From the NCBI GenBank assembly GCA_049325095.1, contig JBMOPO010000026.1:1-64000 (forward strand): DNA of 64,000 bases, written 5' to 3'. Positions within the stretch are counted from its first letter, which is position 1; every line of letters begins with the position of its first letter. The notes beneath the pieces were generated by a model. The model had not been told where the DNA came from and did no database searches. It saw only the letters and a program-made list of their open reading frames with translations. A program made the translations under genes and the position numbers. This document shows positions 19,228 to 26,771 of this stretch, piece by piece. The stretch is from JAGPUQ01 sp049325095. Its GTDB lineage: Bacteria > Pseudomonadota > Gammaproteobacteria > Pseudomonadales > Porticoccaceae.

Positions 19228-20328
19228 GTGATCATTTTTCGTTATCTCGCGCGCGATCTGCTGTCCACCACCGCGGCGGTCGCCGTGGTGCTGCTGGGCG
19301 TGGTGATGAGCGGCCGCTTCGTCCAGTACCTCGCCGACGCCGCCGAGGGCAAGATCGACCCCGACGTGGTGTTCGCGATCATGGGCTACCGCATGCCCGG
19401 CTTCCTGGAATTGATCCTGCCGCTGGCATTCTTTCTCGGCGTGCTGCTCGCCTACGGGCGCCTCTATCAGGACAGCGAGATCACCGTGCTGCACGCCTGC
19501 GGCGTGAGCCGTGCCCGCATCGCGCTCTACACCCTGGTGCTGGCCGCCGCGGTGGGCGGCTGTGTGGCCCTGCTCAGCCTGTGGCTGACGCCCCAGGGCA
19601 TGGCGCGCGCCGAGACCCTGGTGGACGCCCAGAAGAACCGCGGCGAGTTCGATCTCATGGATGCGGGGCGGTTCTATCCACTGCGCGGCGGGCGCGGCGT
19701 GAGCTATGCCGGCGCGCTGCTGCCCGACGGGCGCATGGAGGACGTGTTCCTGGTCGAGGCCGGAGCCGACAGCGAAGGCGAGCCGCGCATGGTGATCGTG
19801 GTCGCCGCGCGCGGCGAACCGCGGCGTTCGGAAACCGGCCGCGCCGTCTACCTGGTGCTGGAGGATGGCTATCGCTATCAGGGTGTGCCGGGCCGGGCCG
19901 ATTTCGAGATCACCCGCTTCGCCGAGTACGGCCAGCGGATTCCGGAGAGTGCGCGGCGCCAGCGCCCCGGCTGGGCGGAGTCGGTGCCCACCCGCGAACT
20001 GCGCCGGTCCTCCGACCCCGCGCACATCGCCGCCCTGCAGTGGCGCTACTCGACGGTATTGCTGGTGCCCATCGTGACCCTGCTGGCGCTGCCGTTGAGC
20101 CGCACCACGCCGCGGGAAGGCCGCTTCGCGCGGATCCTGCCCGCCATGGTGCTCTACATCCTCTATCTGCTCAGCCTCAATGCGGCGCGCGGTGCCATGG
20201 AGGACGGCGAGCTCGCCGCCGCCCCGGGGCTGTGGGCCATTCATGGCGTGTTCGTGCTGCTCGGCGCCGGCCTCATGTTGCGCTGGGTCGGCTGGTGGCC
20301 GCCGCTGCGGTGGGGAGGATCGCGCTGA
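19228..20328 (+). CDS. lptF: LPS export ABC transporter permease LptF
   Basis: A 366-residue inner-membrane permease that, with LptG and the LptB ATPase, extracts lipopolysaccharide and pushes it along the Lpt bridge. It shows the family pattern: three helices at the N-terminus (IIFRYLARDLLSTTAAVAVV onward), a large periplasmic beta-jellyroll domain (about residues 125-265), and three C-terminal helices. The coupling region reads YGRLYQDSEITVLHACGVS. The GTG at 19228 follows GGAG; the longer frame from 19162 has no clear ribosome site. It overlaps lptG by one base (TGATG). Confidence 0.96.
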   Translation: MIIFRYLARDLLSTTAAVAVVLLGVVMSGRFVQYLADAAEGKIDPDVVFAIMGYRMPGFLELILPLAFFLGVLLAYGRLYQDSEITVLHACGVSRARIALYTLVLAAAVGGCVALLSLWLTPQGMARAETLVDAQKNRGEFDLMDAGRFYPLRGGRGVSYAGALLPDGRMEDVFLVEAGADSEGEPRMVIVVAARGEPRRSETGRAVYLVLEDGYRYQGVPGRADFEITRFAEYGQRIPESARRQRPGWAESVPTRELRRSSDPAHIAALQWRYSTVLLVPIVTLLALPLSRTTPREGRFARILPAMVLYILYLLSLNAARGAMEDGELAAAPGLWAIHGVFVLLGAGLMLRWVGWWPPLRWGGSR

Positions 20329-21389
20329 TGCGGCAGTTGTCGCGCTATACCGGGCGGGTGGTGCTGGGCGCCATCCTGCTGGTGTTGCTGGTGATCCTGG
20401 CGCTCAACGTGATCGGCGCCATCGCCGACGGCCTGGGCGATCTGCGCAACCAGTACGATTTCCCCGAACTGTTGCTCTACATTGGCGCGACCCTCCCGGA
20501 ACGGGTCTACGAAAGTCTGCCGTTTGCGGTGCTGATCGGCGCCCTGCTGGGGTTGGGGTCGCTGGCCGGCAACAGCGAACTGGTGGTGATGCGAGCTGCC
20601 GGGGTCTCCCTGCTGCGCATCGCCGGCTTCGCCGCGCGGCCGGTGCTGCTGGTGATCCTGGTCGGTGGCCTGCTCGGCGAGTTCGTGATTCCGCAGGCCG
20701 GCCAGTGGGCCGAGAGCCGGCGCATGGCGCTGCGCGGCGAGCAGGAAAGTTTTTCCGCGCGCAGCGGCGTGTGGAACCGGGAGGGCGACGAATTCATGCA
20801 TTTCAACGCCGTCTATCCCGACGGGCGGCTGGCCGGCGTCGCCCGCTACCGCTTCGACGACCAGCGCCGGCTGCTGGAGGCCAGTTTCGCGGCCCGCGCC
20901 CGCTTCGAGGGCGATCACTGGGTCGAAGAGGAGGGCGTGATCTCGCGGCTCGGCGAGGATGCGGTGACGACCGAGCGCTTCGCGACCCGGCGCTGGGACA
21001 CCGGGCTGGCGCCAGACCTGGTCACCCTGACCCTGATGCCGCCGGAGGCGCTGCCGGTGCGCGAACTGCACGGCTATGCCACCTATCTGGAGAGCCAGGG
21101 GCTGCGCTCCGGGGCCTACTGGCTGGCGCTGTGGACCAAAGTCCTGCAGCCGGCGGTGATCTTCAGCCTGCTGCTCATCGCGGTGTCCTTCGTGTTCGGG
21201 CCGCTGCGCGAATCCACCACCGGGTTGCGGGTGTTTTCCGGTGTGGTGGTGGGGATCCTGTTTCAGACCAGCCTCAATCTGCTCGGGCCCTCCAGCCTGG
21301 TGTTCGGGTTTTCGCCCTTCTGGGCGGTGGCGGCCCCGGTGCTGGGCTGCCTGGCGGTGGGGCTGGTGCTGTTGCGCCGCGCCGCCTGA
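20328..21389 (+). CDS. lptG: LPS export ABC transporter permease LptG
   Basis: A 353-residue partner of LptF with the same six-helix plus jellyroll design. N-terminal helices begin at YTGRVVLGAILLVLLVILAL, the coupling region reads GNSELVVMRAAGVSLLRIAG, the periplasmic domain runs from about residue 130 to 250, and the three C-terminal helices follow. Its start overlaps the lptF stop, so the two subunits are made in equal amounts. LptA, LptB and LptC are not in the window. A convergent RDD gene ends 41 bases downstream. Confidence 0.96.
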   Translation: MRQLSRYTGRVVLGAILLVLLVILALNVIGAIADGLGDLRNQYDFPELLLYIGATLPERVYESLPFAVLIGALLGLGSLAGNSELVVMRAAGVSLLRIAGFAARPVLLVILVGGLLGEFVIPQAGQWAESRRMALRGEQESFSARSGVWNREGDEFMHFNAVYPDGRLAGVARYRFDDQRRLLEASFAARARFEGDHWVEEEGVISRLGEDAVTTERFATRRWDTGLAPDLVTLTLMPPEALPVRELHGYATYLESQGLRSGAYWLALWTKVLQPAVIFSLLLIAVSFVFGPLRESTTGLRVFSGVVVGILFQTSLNLLGPSSLVFGFSPFWAVAAPVLGCLAVGLVLLRRAA

Positions 21390-21430
21390 CCAGGGCCCCG
21401 GCCCGGTGGGCGCGGCGCCGGCCGCGGCGA

Positions 21431-21958
21431 TCAACCCTGGCGCGGCAGCACCACCATCCGCGTGCCGGACCCCAGGTCGTGGAGGCTGGCGCCGGCGGGG
21501 CTCCACAGGCACCACAGCCAGCCGATCAGCGACGCCAGGGACAGCGGCGCCAGCAGGCAGCGCAGCCAGCCCTGGCGGCGGGTGGCCAGCCCGCCGTCGG
21601 CCTGTTGCAGGCGCAGCCGCCAGGTTTTCATGCCCAGCGTCTGTCCGGAACGCCGCCAGCACCACAGGTAATAGAGCGACAGCCAGGCCCAGAGGCCCGC
21701 GTAGTAGAGCGCCAGCCATAGGCCTTCGATTCCCCGCCAGTGTCCCACCCGGGCTTCCCGGGCGCCCAGCAGCCATACCTCGACCAGCAGCACCGCGGCG
21801 GCGTAGGCGAATGCCATGGCGAGCAACAGCAGGCCGTCGTAGATGAGTGCGACCAGCCGCCGCCACAGGGGCGCGGGGGGCAGGGCGGCGTACGGGGACG
21901 GGACGCAGGGCGCAGAGTCCGCGGGCACGGCGGCGATCCGGGCGCAGGGGGCGGCCAT
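21431..21958 (-). CDS. RDD-family membrane protein
   Basis: A 175-residue protein with the RDD fold: RRLVALIYDGLLLLAMAFAY holds the family Arg and Asp in the first helix. Two more helices follow, and then the second signature SGQTLGMKTWRLRL before a last hydrophobic pair. RDD proteins are small membrane proteins, some linked to transport or ion exchange, and mostly uncharacterised. A gene of this family next to lptFG is common in gammaproteobacteria. The ATG at 21958 has no obvious ribosome site; internal starts closer to the membrane domain are possible. Confidence 0.85.
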   Translation of the reverse strand: MAAPCARIAAVPADSAPCVPSPYAALPPAPLWRRLVALIYDGLLLLAMAFAYAAAVLLVEVWLLGAREARVGHWRGIEGLWLALYYAGLWAWLSLYYLWCWRRSGQTLGMKTWRLRLQQADGGLATRRQGWLRCLLAPLSLASLIGWLWCLWSPAGASLHDLGSGTRMVVLPRQG

Positions 21959-22230
21959 GATACTTCAGGACCGGCTCCGCACTCGGGCCGCGGTTGGGCA
22001 GCCCGGCCCGATCCCGGCGCCGGTGCCCCGGACCTTGACGCAGCCCGCCGATGGCGCTAAGGTCGCCGCCCTGCCCGGGTCGCGTACCGCCGCCGGGCAG
22101 CCCCGCCGGTGGGCGCAAACAGCGCGCGCTGGGCATCATCCGGAGCGACACGACCCTGTCCCCGGCAGAGACGCGCGATCGGCTGCCGCGTCCCTGGTGC
22201 GATCCCGGGCCCTGGGCCCCGGAGCAATCG
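21959..22230. other. Upstream region of the ilv operon
   Basis: About 350 bases separate the RDD start from ilvB. They hold a promoter-like pair at 22035-22063 and a short frame at 22231. Nothing else is recognised; the frames crossing it lack domains. Confidence 0.45.
22035..22063 (+). promoter_or_regulatory. Promoter-like TTGACG-17-TAAGGT before ilvB
   Basis: TTGACG at 22035-22040 matches five of six -35 positions and TAAGGT at 22058-22063 three of six, with an ideal 17-base spacer. It would give a leader of about 250 bases before ilvB, long enough for attenuation. Confidence 0.4.
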
Positions 22231-22302
22231 ATGTCCCCGCCAATCCTGTTGTCGTTCACCTCGGGCGATGGCGAATCCCGTGATTCGCCCGCGGCTCAGT
22301 AA
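22231..22302 (+). CDS. Candidate 23-residue leader peptide before ilvB
   Basis: ATG 22231 has GGAG six bases upstream and opens a 23-codon frame ending at TAA 22300-22302, ten bases before the first possible ilvB start. The peptide begins MSPPILLSFTSG, with consecutive Ile, Leu, Leu codons. A hairpin, GGCGAAT / ATTCGCC, lies inside the second half. This resembles an attenuation leader for a branched-chain operon, but three regulatory codons are few and no T-run terminator follows. It may be a chance frame. Confidence 0.3.
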   Translation: MSPPILLSFTSGDGESRDSPAAQ

Positions 22303-22320
22303 CGATCGAGGATGGTTCGA

Positions 22321-24057
22321 GTGGAACTGTTGTCCGGTGGCGAGGCCACCATCCGCGCGCTGCGCGACTCCGGCGTCAAGTATCTCTGGGGCTACCCGGG
22401 CGGCGCCGCGCTGCACATCTACGACGCCCTGTTTCGGCAGGACGAGGTCAGGCACATCCTGATGCGCCACGAACAGGGCGCCACCCATGCCGCCGACGGC
22501 TACGCCCGAGCCACCGGGGAGGTCGGCGCCGTGTTGGTGACCTCCGGGCCCGGCGCCACCAACGCGATCACCGGGATCGCCACCGCCTACATGGATTCCA
22601 TTCCCCTGGTGGTCATCTCCGGGCAGGTGCCCCAGGAAAAGATCGGCGGCGACGCCTTCCAGGAGACCGACATGATCGGCATCTCCCGGCCGATCGTGAA
22701 GCACAGCTTCATGGTGCGGCGCGCCGAGGATATCGCCGAGACCATCGCCAAGGCGTTCTACATCGCCGCCAGCGGCCGCCCCGGTCCGGTGGTGGTGGAC
22801 ATCCCCAAGGATGTCACCGACCCCAACCACCGGGTGCCGTACCGGTATCCGGACAAGATTCGCATCCGCTCCTATCAGCCCACCGGCCGCGGGCATTCGG
22901 GGCAGATCAAGCGCGCGGCCAAAGCGCTCCTGGAGGCGCGCCGGCCGGTGATCTACAGCGGCGGCGGGGTGATCCTCGGCGAGGCCGCGGAGGCGCTCAC
23001 CCGGCTCGCCCGCCGGCTCGATTACCCGGTGACCAACACCCTGATGGGGCTGGGCGGCTACCCGGGTACCGATCGCCAGTTCCTGGGCATGCTGGGCATG
23101 CACGGCACCTTCGAGGCCAACACCGCCATGCACCACGCCGACCTGATCCTGGCGGTGGGCGCGCGCTTCGACGATCGCGTCACCAACAGCCCGGACCGGT
23201 TCTGCCCGGACGCGCGGATCATTCACATCGACATCGACCCGTCCTCGATCGCCAAGAATGTGCCGGTGGACATTCCCATCGTCGGCTCCTGCCAGGCGGT
23301 GCTCGAAGAGCTGCTCGCCCAGCTCGAGGCGAGCGGCGAGCGCCCGGACGCCGCTGCCCTGGCCGAGTGGTGGGAGCGGATCGAGGAATGGCGCCGGCGC
23401 CACGGGCTGTACAGCGCGCCGCGGCATGAACCCAGCGCGGACTCCCTGATCAAGCCCCAGGACGCGATCAAGGCGCTCTACCGGGTCACCGGCGGGGATG
23501 CCATCGTCACCTCCGACGTCGGCCAGCACCAGATGTTCGCCGCCCAGTACTATCTGTTCGACCGCCCCCGGCGCTGGCTCAACTCCGGCGGCCTGGGCAC
23601 CATGGGCTACGGTCTGCCGGCGGCCATGGGCGCGCAGCTGGCGTTCCCCGACGCCGTGGTCGCCTGCGTCACCGGCGAGGGCAGCATCCAGATGTGCATC
23701 CAGGAGCTGTCCGCCTGTACCCAGCACCAGTTGCCGGTGAAGATCATCAACCTCAACAACCAGGCGCTGGGCATGGTCAAGCAGTGGCAGGACATGCAGT
23801 ACGGCGGCCGCTATTCGCAAATTTTGTACGAGGACTCGCTGCCGGACTTCGTCAAGCTCGCCGAGGCCTACGGGCATATCGGGCTGCGCGTCGAGCACAT
23901 CGACGAGCTCGAGGAGAAGCTGCGGGAGTGCTTCAGCTACAAGGATCGGGTGGTGTTCGTGGATATTCAGGTGGACCCGCACGAGCACGTCTACCCCATG
24001 CACGTCGCGCCGGGATCCATGCGCGATATGTGGCTGAGCAAGACGGAGCGCACCTGA
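22321..24057 (+). CDS. ilvB: Acetolactate synthase, large catalytic subunit
   Basis: A 578-residue thiamine-diphosphate enzyme catalysing the first common step to valine, leucine and isoleucine. I favour GTG 22321, giving MELLSGGEATIRAL as in relatives and leaving GAGG at a proper distance; ATG 22312 would add three residues but has GAGG directly against it. The domain order is ThDP Pyr domain (GYPGGAALHIYDAL, RHEQGATHAADGYARA with the catalytic Glu), FAD/central domain, and ThDP PP domain (GEGSIQMCIQELSACTQHQL then NNQALGMVKQWQ). The stop overlaps the start of the regulatory subunit (TGATG). Confidence 0.96.
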   Translation: MELLSGGEATIRALRDSGVKYLWGYPGGAALHIYDALFRQDEVRHILMRHEQGATHAADGYARATGEVGAVLVTSGPGATNAITGIATAYMDSIPLVVISGQVPQEKIGGDAFQETDMIGISRPIVKHSFMVRRAEDIAETIAKAFYIAASGRPGPVVVDIPKDVTDPNHRVPYRYPDKIRIRSYQPTGRGHSGQIKRAAKALLEARRPVIYSGGGVILGEAAEALTRLARRLDYPVTNTLMGLGGYPGTDRQFLGMLGMHGTFEANTAMHHADLILAVGARFDDRVTNSPDRFCPDARIIHIDIDPSSIAKNVPVDIPIVGSCQAVLEELLAQLEASGERPDAAALAEWWERIEEWRRRHGLYSAPRHEPSADSLIKPQDAIKALYRVTGGDAIVTSDVGQHQMFAAQYYLFDRPRRWLNSGGLGTMGYGLPAAMGAQLAFPDAVVACVTGEGSIQMCIQELSACTQHQLPVKIINLNNQALGMVKQWQDMQYGGRYSQILYEDSLPDFVKLAEAYGHIGLRVEHIDELEEKLRECFSYKDRVVFVDIQVDPHEHVYPMHVAPGSMRDMWLSKTERT

Positions 24058-24548
24058 TGAGACGCATCATTTCCGTGTTGCTGGAGAACGAGCCGGGCGC
24101 CCTGTCGCGGGTGGTCGGGCTGTTTTCGCAGCGCGGCTACAACATCGATACGCTCAATGTGGCGCCCACCGAGGATCCGACGCTCTCGCGCCTGACCCTG
24201 ACCACCCAGGGAGACGACCGCACCATCGAGCAGATCACCAAGCAGCTCCACAAGCTGATCGACGTGGTCAAGGTCAACGACCTCACCGAGGGCGCCCACA
24301 TCGAGCGCGAGCTGATGCTGGTCAAGGTGCGGGCGAGCGGCGATCAGCGCGCGGAGGTGAAGCGCTGCGTGGAGATCTTCCGGGGGCAGATCATCGACGT
24401 CGGCCCGGCCACCTATGTCGTTCAGGTCGCCGGCGTCGGCGGCAAGCTCGATGCCTTTCTCGAAGCGCTCGGCGAGGCGGCGGTGCTGGAAGTCGTGCGC
24501 TCCGGCGTATCCGGTATCATGCGCGGCGAACGCGCGCTGCGGATCTGA
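24057..24548 (+). CDS. ilvH: Acetolactate synthase, small regulatory subunit
   Basis: A 163-residue subunit with an N-terminal ACT domain (ISVLLENEPGALSRVVGLFS, then RGYNIDTLNVAPTEDPTLSR) and the usual C-terminal domain. It stimulates the large subunit and mediates valine feedback inhibition. Length is that of the IlvH/IlvN long form. It is translationally coupled to ilvB, and ilvC follows after 66 bases. Confidence 0.96.
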   Translation: MRRIISVLLENEPGALSRVVGLFSQRGYNIDTLNVAPTEDPTLSRLTLTTQGDDRTIEQITKQLHKLIDVVKVNDLTEGAHIERELMLVKVRASGDQRAEVKRCVEIFRGQIIDVGPATYVVQVAGVGGKLDAFLEALGEAAVLEVVRSGVSGIMRGERALRI

Positions 24549-24614
24549 CGACGGCCGTCCCCGCGCGGCGACCCCACAACCCTCAATTTTCAACCCAGGA
24601 TCCGGTGACCCATC

Positions 24615-25634
24615 ATGCAAGTCTATTACGAGAAAGATTGCGATATCTCCCTCATTCGCGGCAGGCGGGTCGCGGTGGTCGGCTACGGCTCCCAGGGCCA
24701 TGCCCACGCGCTCAATCTGCGCGATTCCGGGGTCGCCGAAGTGGTGGTGGCGTTGCGCAGGGGCTCGGCATCCCGGGCCAAGGCGGAGGCCGCCGGCCTG
24801 CGGGTCGCCGAGGTCGCCGAGGCCGTCAAGGGGGCCGATCTGGTGATGGTGCTGGCCCCGGACGAGCACCAGAAGGCGATCTACCAGCAGGACATCGAGC
24901 CCAACCTCAAGCAGGGCGCCGCGCTGGCCTTCGCCCACGGCTTCAATATCCACTTCCAGTTGATCGAGCCGCGCGCCGATCTGGACGTGATCATGATCGC
25001 GCCCAAGGGCCCGGGCCACACGGTGCGCAGCACCTACCAGGAGGGCGGCGGGGTGCCCTCGCTGATCGCCATCTACCGGGATGCCAGCGGCCGGGCCCGC
25101 GACATCGCGCTGTCCTATGCCGCGGCGATCGGCGCCGGCCGCTCCGGGATCATCGAGACCAGCTTCCGCGAGGAGACCGAGACCGATCTGTTCGGCGAAC
25201 AGGCGGTGCTGTGCGGCGGTGCCACGGCCCTGGTCCAGGCCGGCTTCGAAACCCTGGTGGAGGCCGGCTACGCGCCGGAGATGGCCTATTTCGAGTGTCT
25301 GCACGAGCTCAAGCTGATCGTCGACCTGATGTACCAGGGCGGCATCGCCGACATGCGCTATTCGATCTCCAACACCGCCGAATACGGCGACTACGCGAGC
25401 GGTCCGCGGATCATCACCGAGCAGACCAAGCAGGAGATGAAGCGCATCCTCGACGACATCCAGACCGGCAGGTTCGCGCGCGAATTCGTACTCGACAACC
25501 AGGCCGGCAATCCGGTGCTCAAGGCGCGCCGCCGCCGCGCCCAGGAGCACCCCATCGAGGCGGTGGGCGAGCGGCTGCGCGGGATGATGCCCTGGATCGG
25601 CAAGAACAAGCTGATCGACAAGTCCAGGAACTGA
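24615..25634 (+). CDS. ilvC: Ketol-acid reductoisomerase (class I)
   Basis: A 339-residue class I enzyme converting acetohydroxy acids to dihydroxy acids with NADPH and Mg2+. The Rossmann motif GYGSQGHAHALNLRDSG lies near residue 25. The metal-binding knot includes ETETDLFGEQAVLCGG and ECLHELKLIVDLMYQGG. The loop segment RRGSASRAKAEAAG carries Arg and Ser residues typical of NADPH preference. The length is that of the short form. A perfect nine-pair hairpin (25624-25645) covers its stop codon. pssA follows after about 100 bases. Confidence 0.97.
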   Translation: MQVYYEKDCDISLIRGRRVAVVGYGSQGHAHALNLRDSGVAEVVVALRRGSASRAKAEAAGLRVAEVAEAVKGADLVMVLAPDEHQKAIYQQDIEPNLKQGAALAFAHGFNIHFQLIEPRADLDVIMIAPKGPGHTVRSTYQEGGGVPSLIAIYRDASGRARDIALSYAAAIGAGRSGIIETSFREETETDLFGEQAVLCGGATALVQAGFETLVEAGYAPEMAYFECLHELKLIVDLMYQGGIADMRYSISNTAEYGDYASGPRIITEQTKQEMKRILDDIQTGRFAREFVLDNQAGNPVLKARRRRAQEHPIEAVGERLRGMMPWIGKNKLIDKSRN

Positions 25635-25645
25635 CCAGTTCCTGG
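25624..25645 (+). promoter_or_regulatory. Perfect hairpin across the ilvC stop codon
   Basis: CCAGGAACT at 25624-25632 and AGTTCCTGG at 25637-25645 pair without mismatch around a four-base loop that contains part of the TGA. No T-run follows, so it is more likely an mRNA stabilising or processing structure than a terminator. Confidence 0.4.
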
Positions 25646-25731
25646 GCGGGTGGCGGGGCGATCCCGGTCGCCCCGGCCGCGGGCGCTTTCCTGCTAGAGT
25701 ACCCACCGGCGTGCGGGGACCGGCGGCGGCA

Positions 25732-26529
25732 ATGACCGAATCCGAACAGACCTCTTCCGAGGATTCCCGGCAGCGCTTCGCGCCTTTTTCGGCGGAGGAT
25801 GCCGCGGAAGGGGAGGTGGTGCGCCGCCGGGGCATCTATCTGCTGCCCAATCTGCTGACCACCGGCGCCATGTTCGCCGGCTTCTACGCGATCCTCTCGG
25901 CGATGAACGCCAGGTTCGCCAGCGCCGCGGTGGCGATCTTCGTGGCCATGGTGTTCGACGGGCTCGACGGCCGGGTCGCGCGGCTGACCAATACCCAGAG
26001 CGCCTTCGGAGTGCAGTACGACTCGCTCTCCGACATGGTGTCGTTCGGCATCGCCCCGGCGGTGGTGGTCTATGCCTGGACGCTGCAGGCGCTGGGCAAG
26101 CTGGGCTGGGCCGCGGCATTCATTTACGCATCCTGCGCGGCGTTGCGGCTGGCCCGCTTCAACGTCCAGGTCGCCGCGGCCGACAAGCGGTTCTTCGTCG
26201 GCCTGGCGAGCCCCGCCGCGGCCGGCCTGGTGGCGGGGATGGTGTGGAGCGGCCACGAACTCGGCCGGGATCCCCTGCTGGCGCTGATCGCTGCGGCGGT
26301 AACCATCCTGGCCGGCCTGCTGATGGTCTCCAACCTGCGCTACCACAGCCTCAAGGGCGTGGATTTCCGCGGCCGGGTGCCCTTCGTCGTCATCGTGGCC
26401 GCAGCCCTGGGCGCGGCCGTGGTGGTGACCGATCCGCCGCGGGTGCTGCTGGCGCTGGCAGTGATCTATGCGCTGTCCGGTCCCCTGTGGTGGTTGCGGC
26501 GCCGCCAAGGGTTGGCAGCCCGGGGATAA
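25732..26529 (+). CDS. pssA: CDP-diacylglycerol-serine O-phosphatidyltransferase
   Basis: A 265-residue membrane enzyme making phosphatidylserine from CDP-diacylglycerol and serine, the route to phosphatidylethanolamine. The CDP-alcohol phosphotransferase motif reads DGLDGRVARLTNTQSAFGVQ followed by YDSLSD, with all metal-binding Asp present, and multiple helices follow. I start at ATG 25732; an in-frame GTG at 25711 is an alternative. TAGAGT at 25695-25700 could be a -10 box of its own promoter. Placement between ilvC and leuA is a known arrangement in beta- and gammaproteobacteria. Confidence 0.94.
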   Translation: MTESEQTSSEDSRQRFAPFSAEDAAEGEVVRRRGIYLLPNLLTTGAMFAGFYAILSAMNARFASAAVAIFVAMVFDGLDGRVARLTNTQSAFGVQYDSLSDMVSFGIAPAVVVYAWTLQALGKLGWAAAFIYASCAALRLARFNVQVAAADKRFFVGLASPAAAGLVAGMVWSGHELGRDPLLALIAAAVTILAGLLMVSNLRYHSLKGVDFRGRVPFVVIVAAALGAAVVVTDPPRVLLALAVIYALSGPLWWLRRRQGLAARG

Positions 26530-26546
26530 TCTGCTTGAATGCGCCC

Positions 26547-26660
26547 ATGGCACACGCAGCCCCCTGGCATGTGGCGATTCCAGCCACCCCTCAATACCCT
26601 CTCCCGAGCCGCCGGCGCGCGGCCCTGTGCGTGCTGCGCCTGCTTCCCCTGCTGCCCTGA
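26547..26660 (+). CDS. Candidate leucine-rich leader peptide of leuA
   Basis: A 37-codon frame ends at TGA 26658-26660, 111 bases before leuA. Its last residues, LCVLRLLPLLP, contain six Leu codons in eleven. A seven-pair hairpin (26651-26668) overlaps the last codons and the stop. That is the layout expected if ribosome stalling at Leu codons controls leuA. Against it: no ribosome site was found for ATG 26547, no T-run terminator follows, and LLPLLP-like runs arise easily in GC-rich DNA. Confidence 0.35.
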   Translation: MAHAAPWHVAIPATPQYPLPSRRRAALCVLRLLPLLP

Positions 26661-26668
26661 GGGGCAGC
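26651..26668 (+). promoter_or_regulatory. Hairpin at the end of the candidate leu leader
   Basis: GCTGCCC at 26651-26657 and GGGCAGC at 26662-26668 pair around TGAG, which carries the leader stop codon. A ribosome stalled on the Leu codons would prevent this pairing. Confidence 0.4.
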
Positions 26669-26771
26669 CGACCGATCGTTCCAGCCATTTCCCGTTCGTC
26701 GCCCCGCCGTCGCGGGCCGCTTCATGTTGCAGCGATCGCCGCCCTGTCGCGCGATCGAGGAGTCGATAGTC

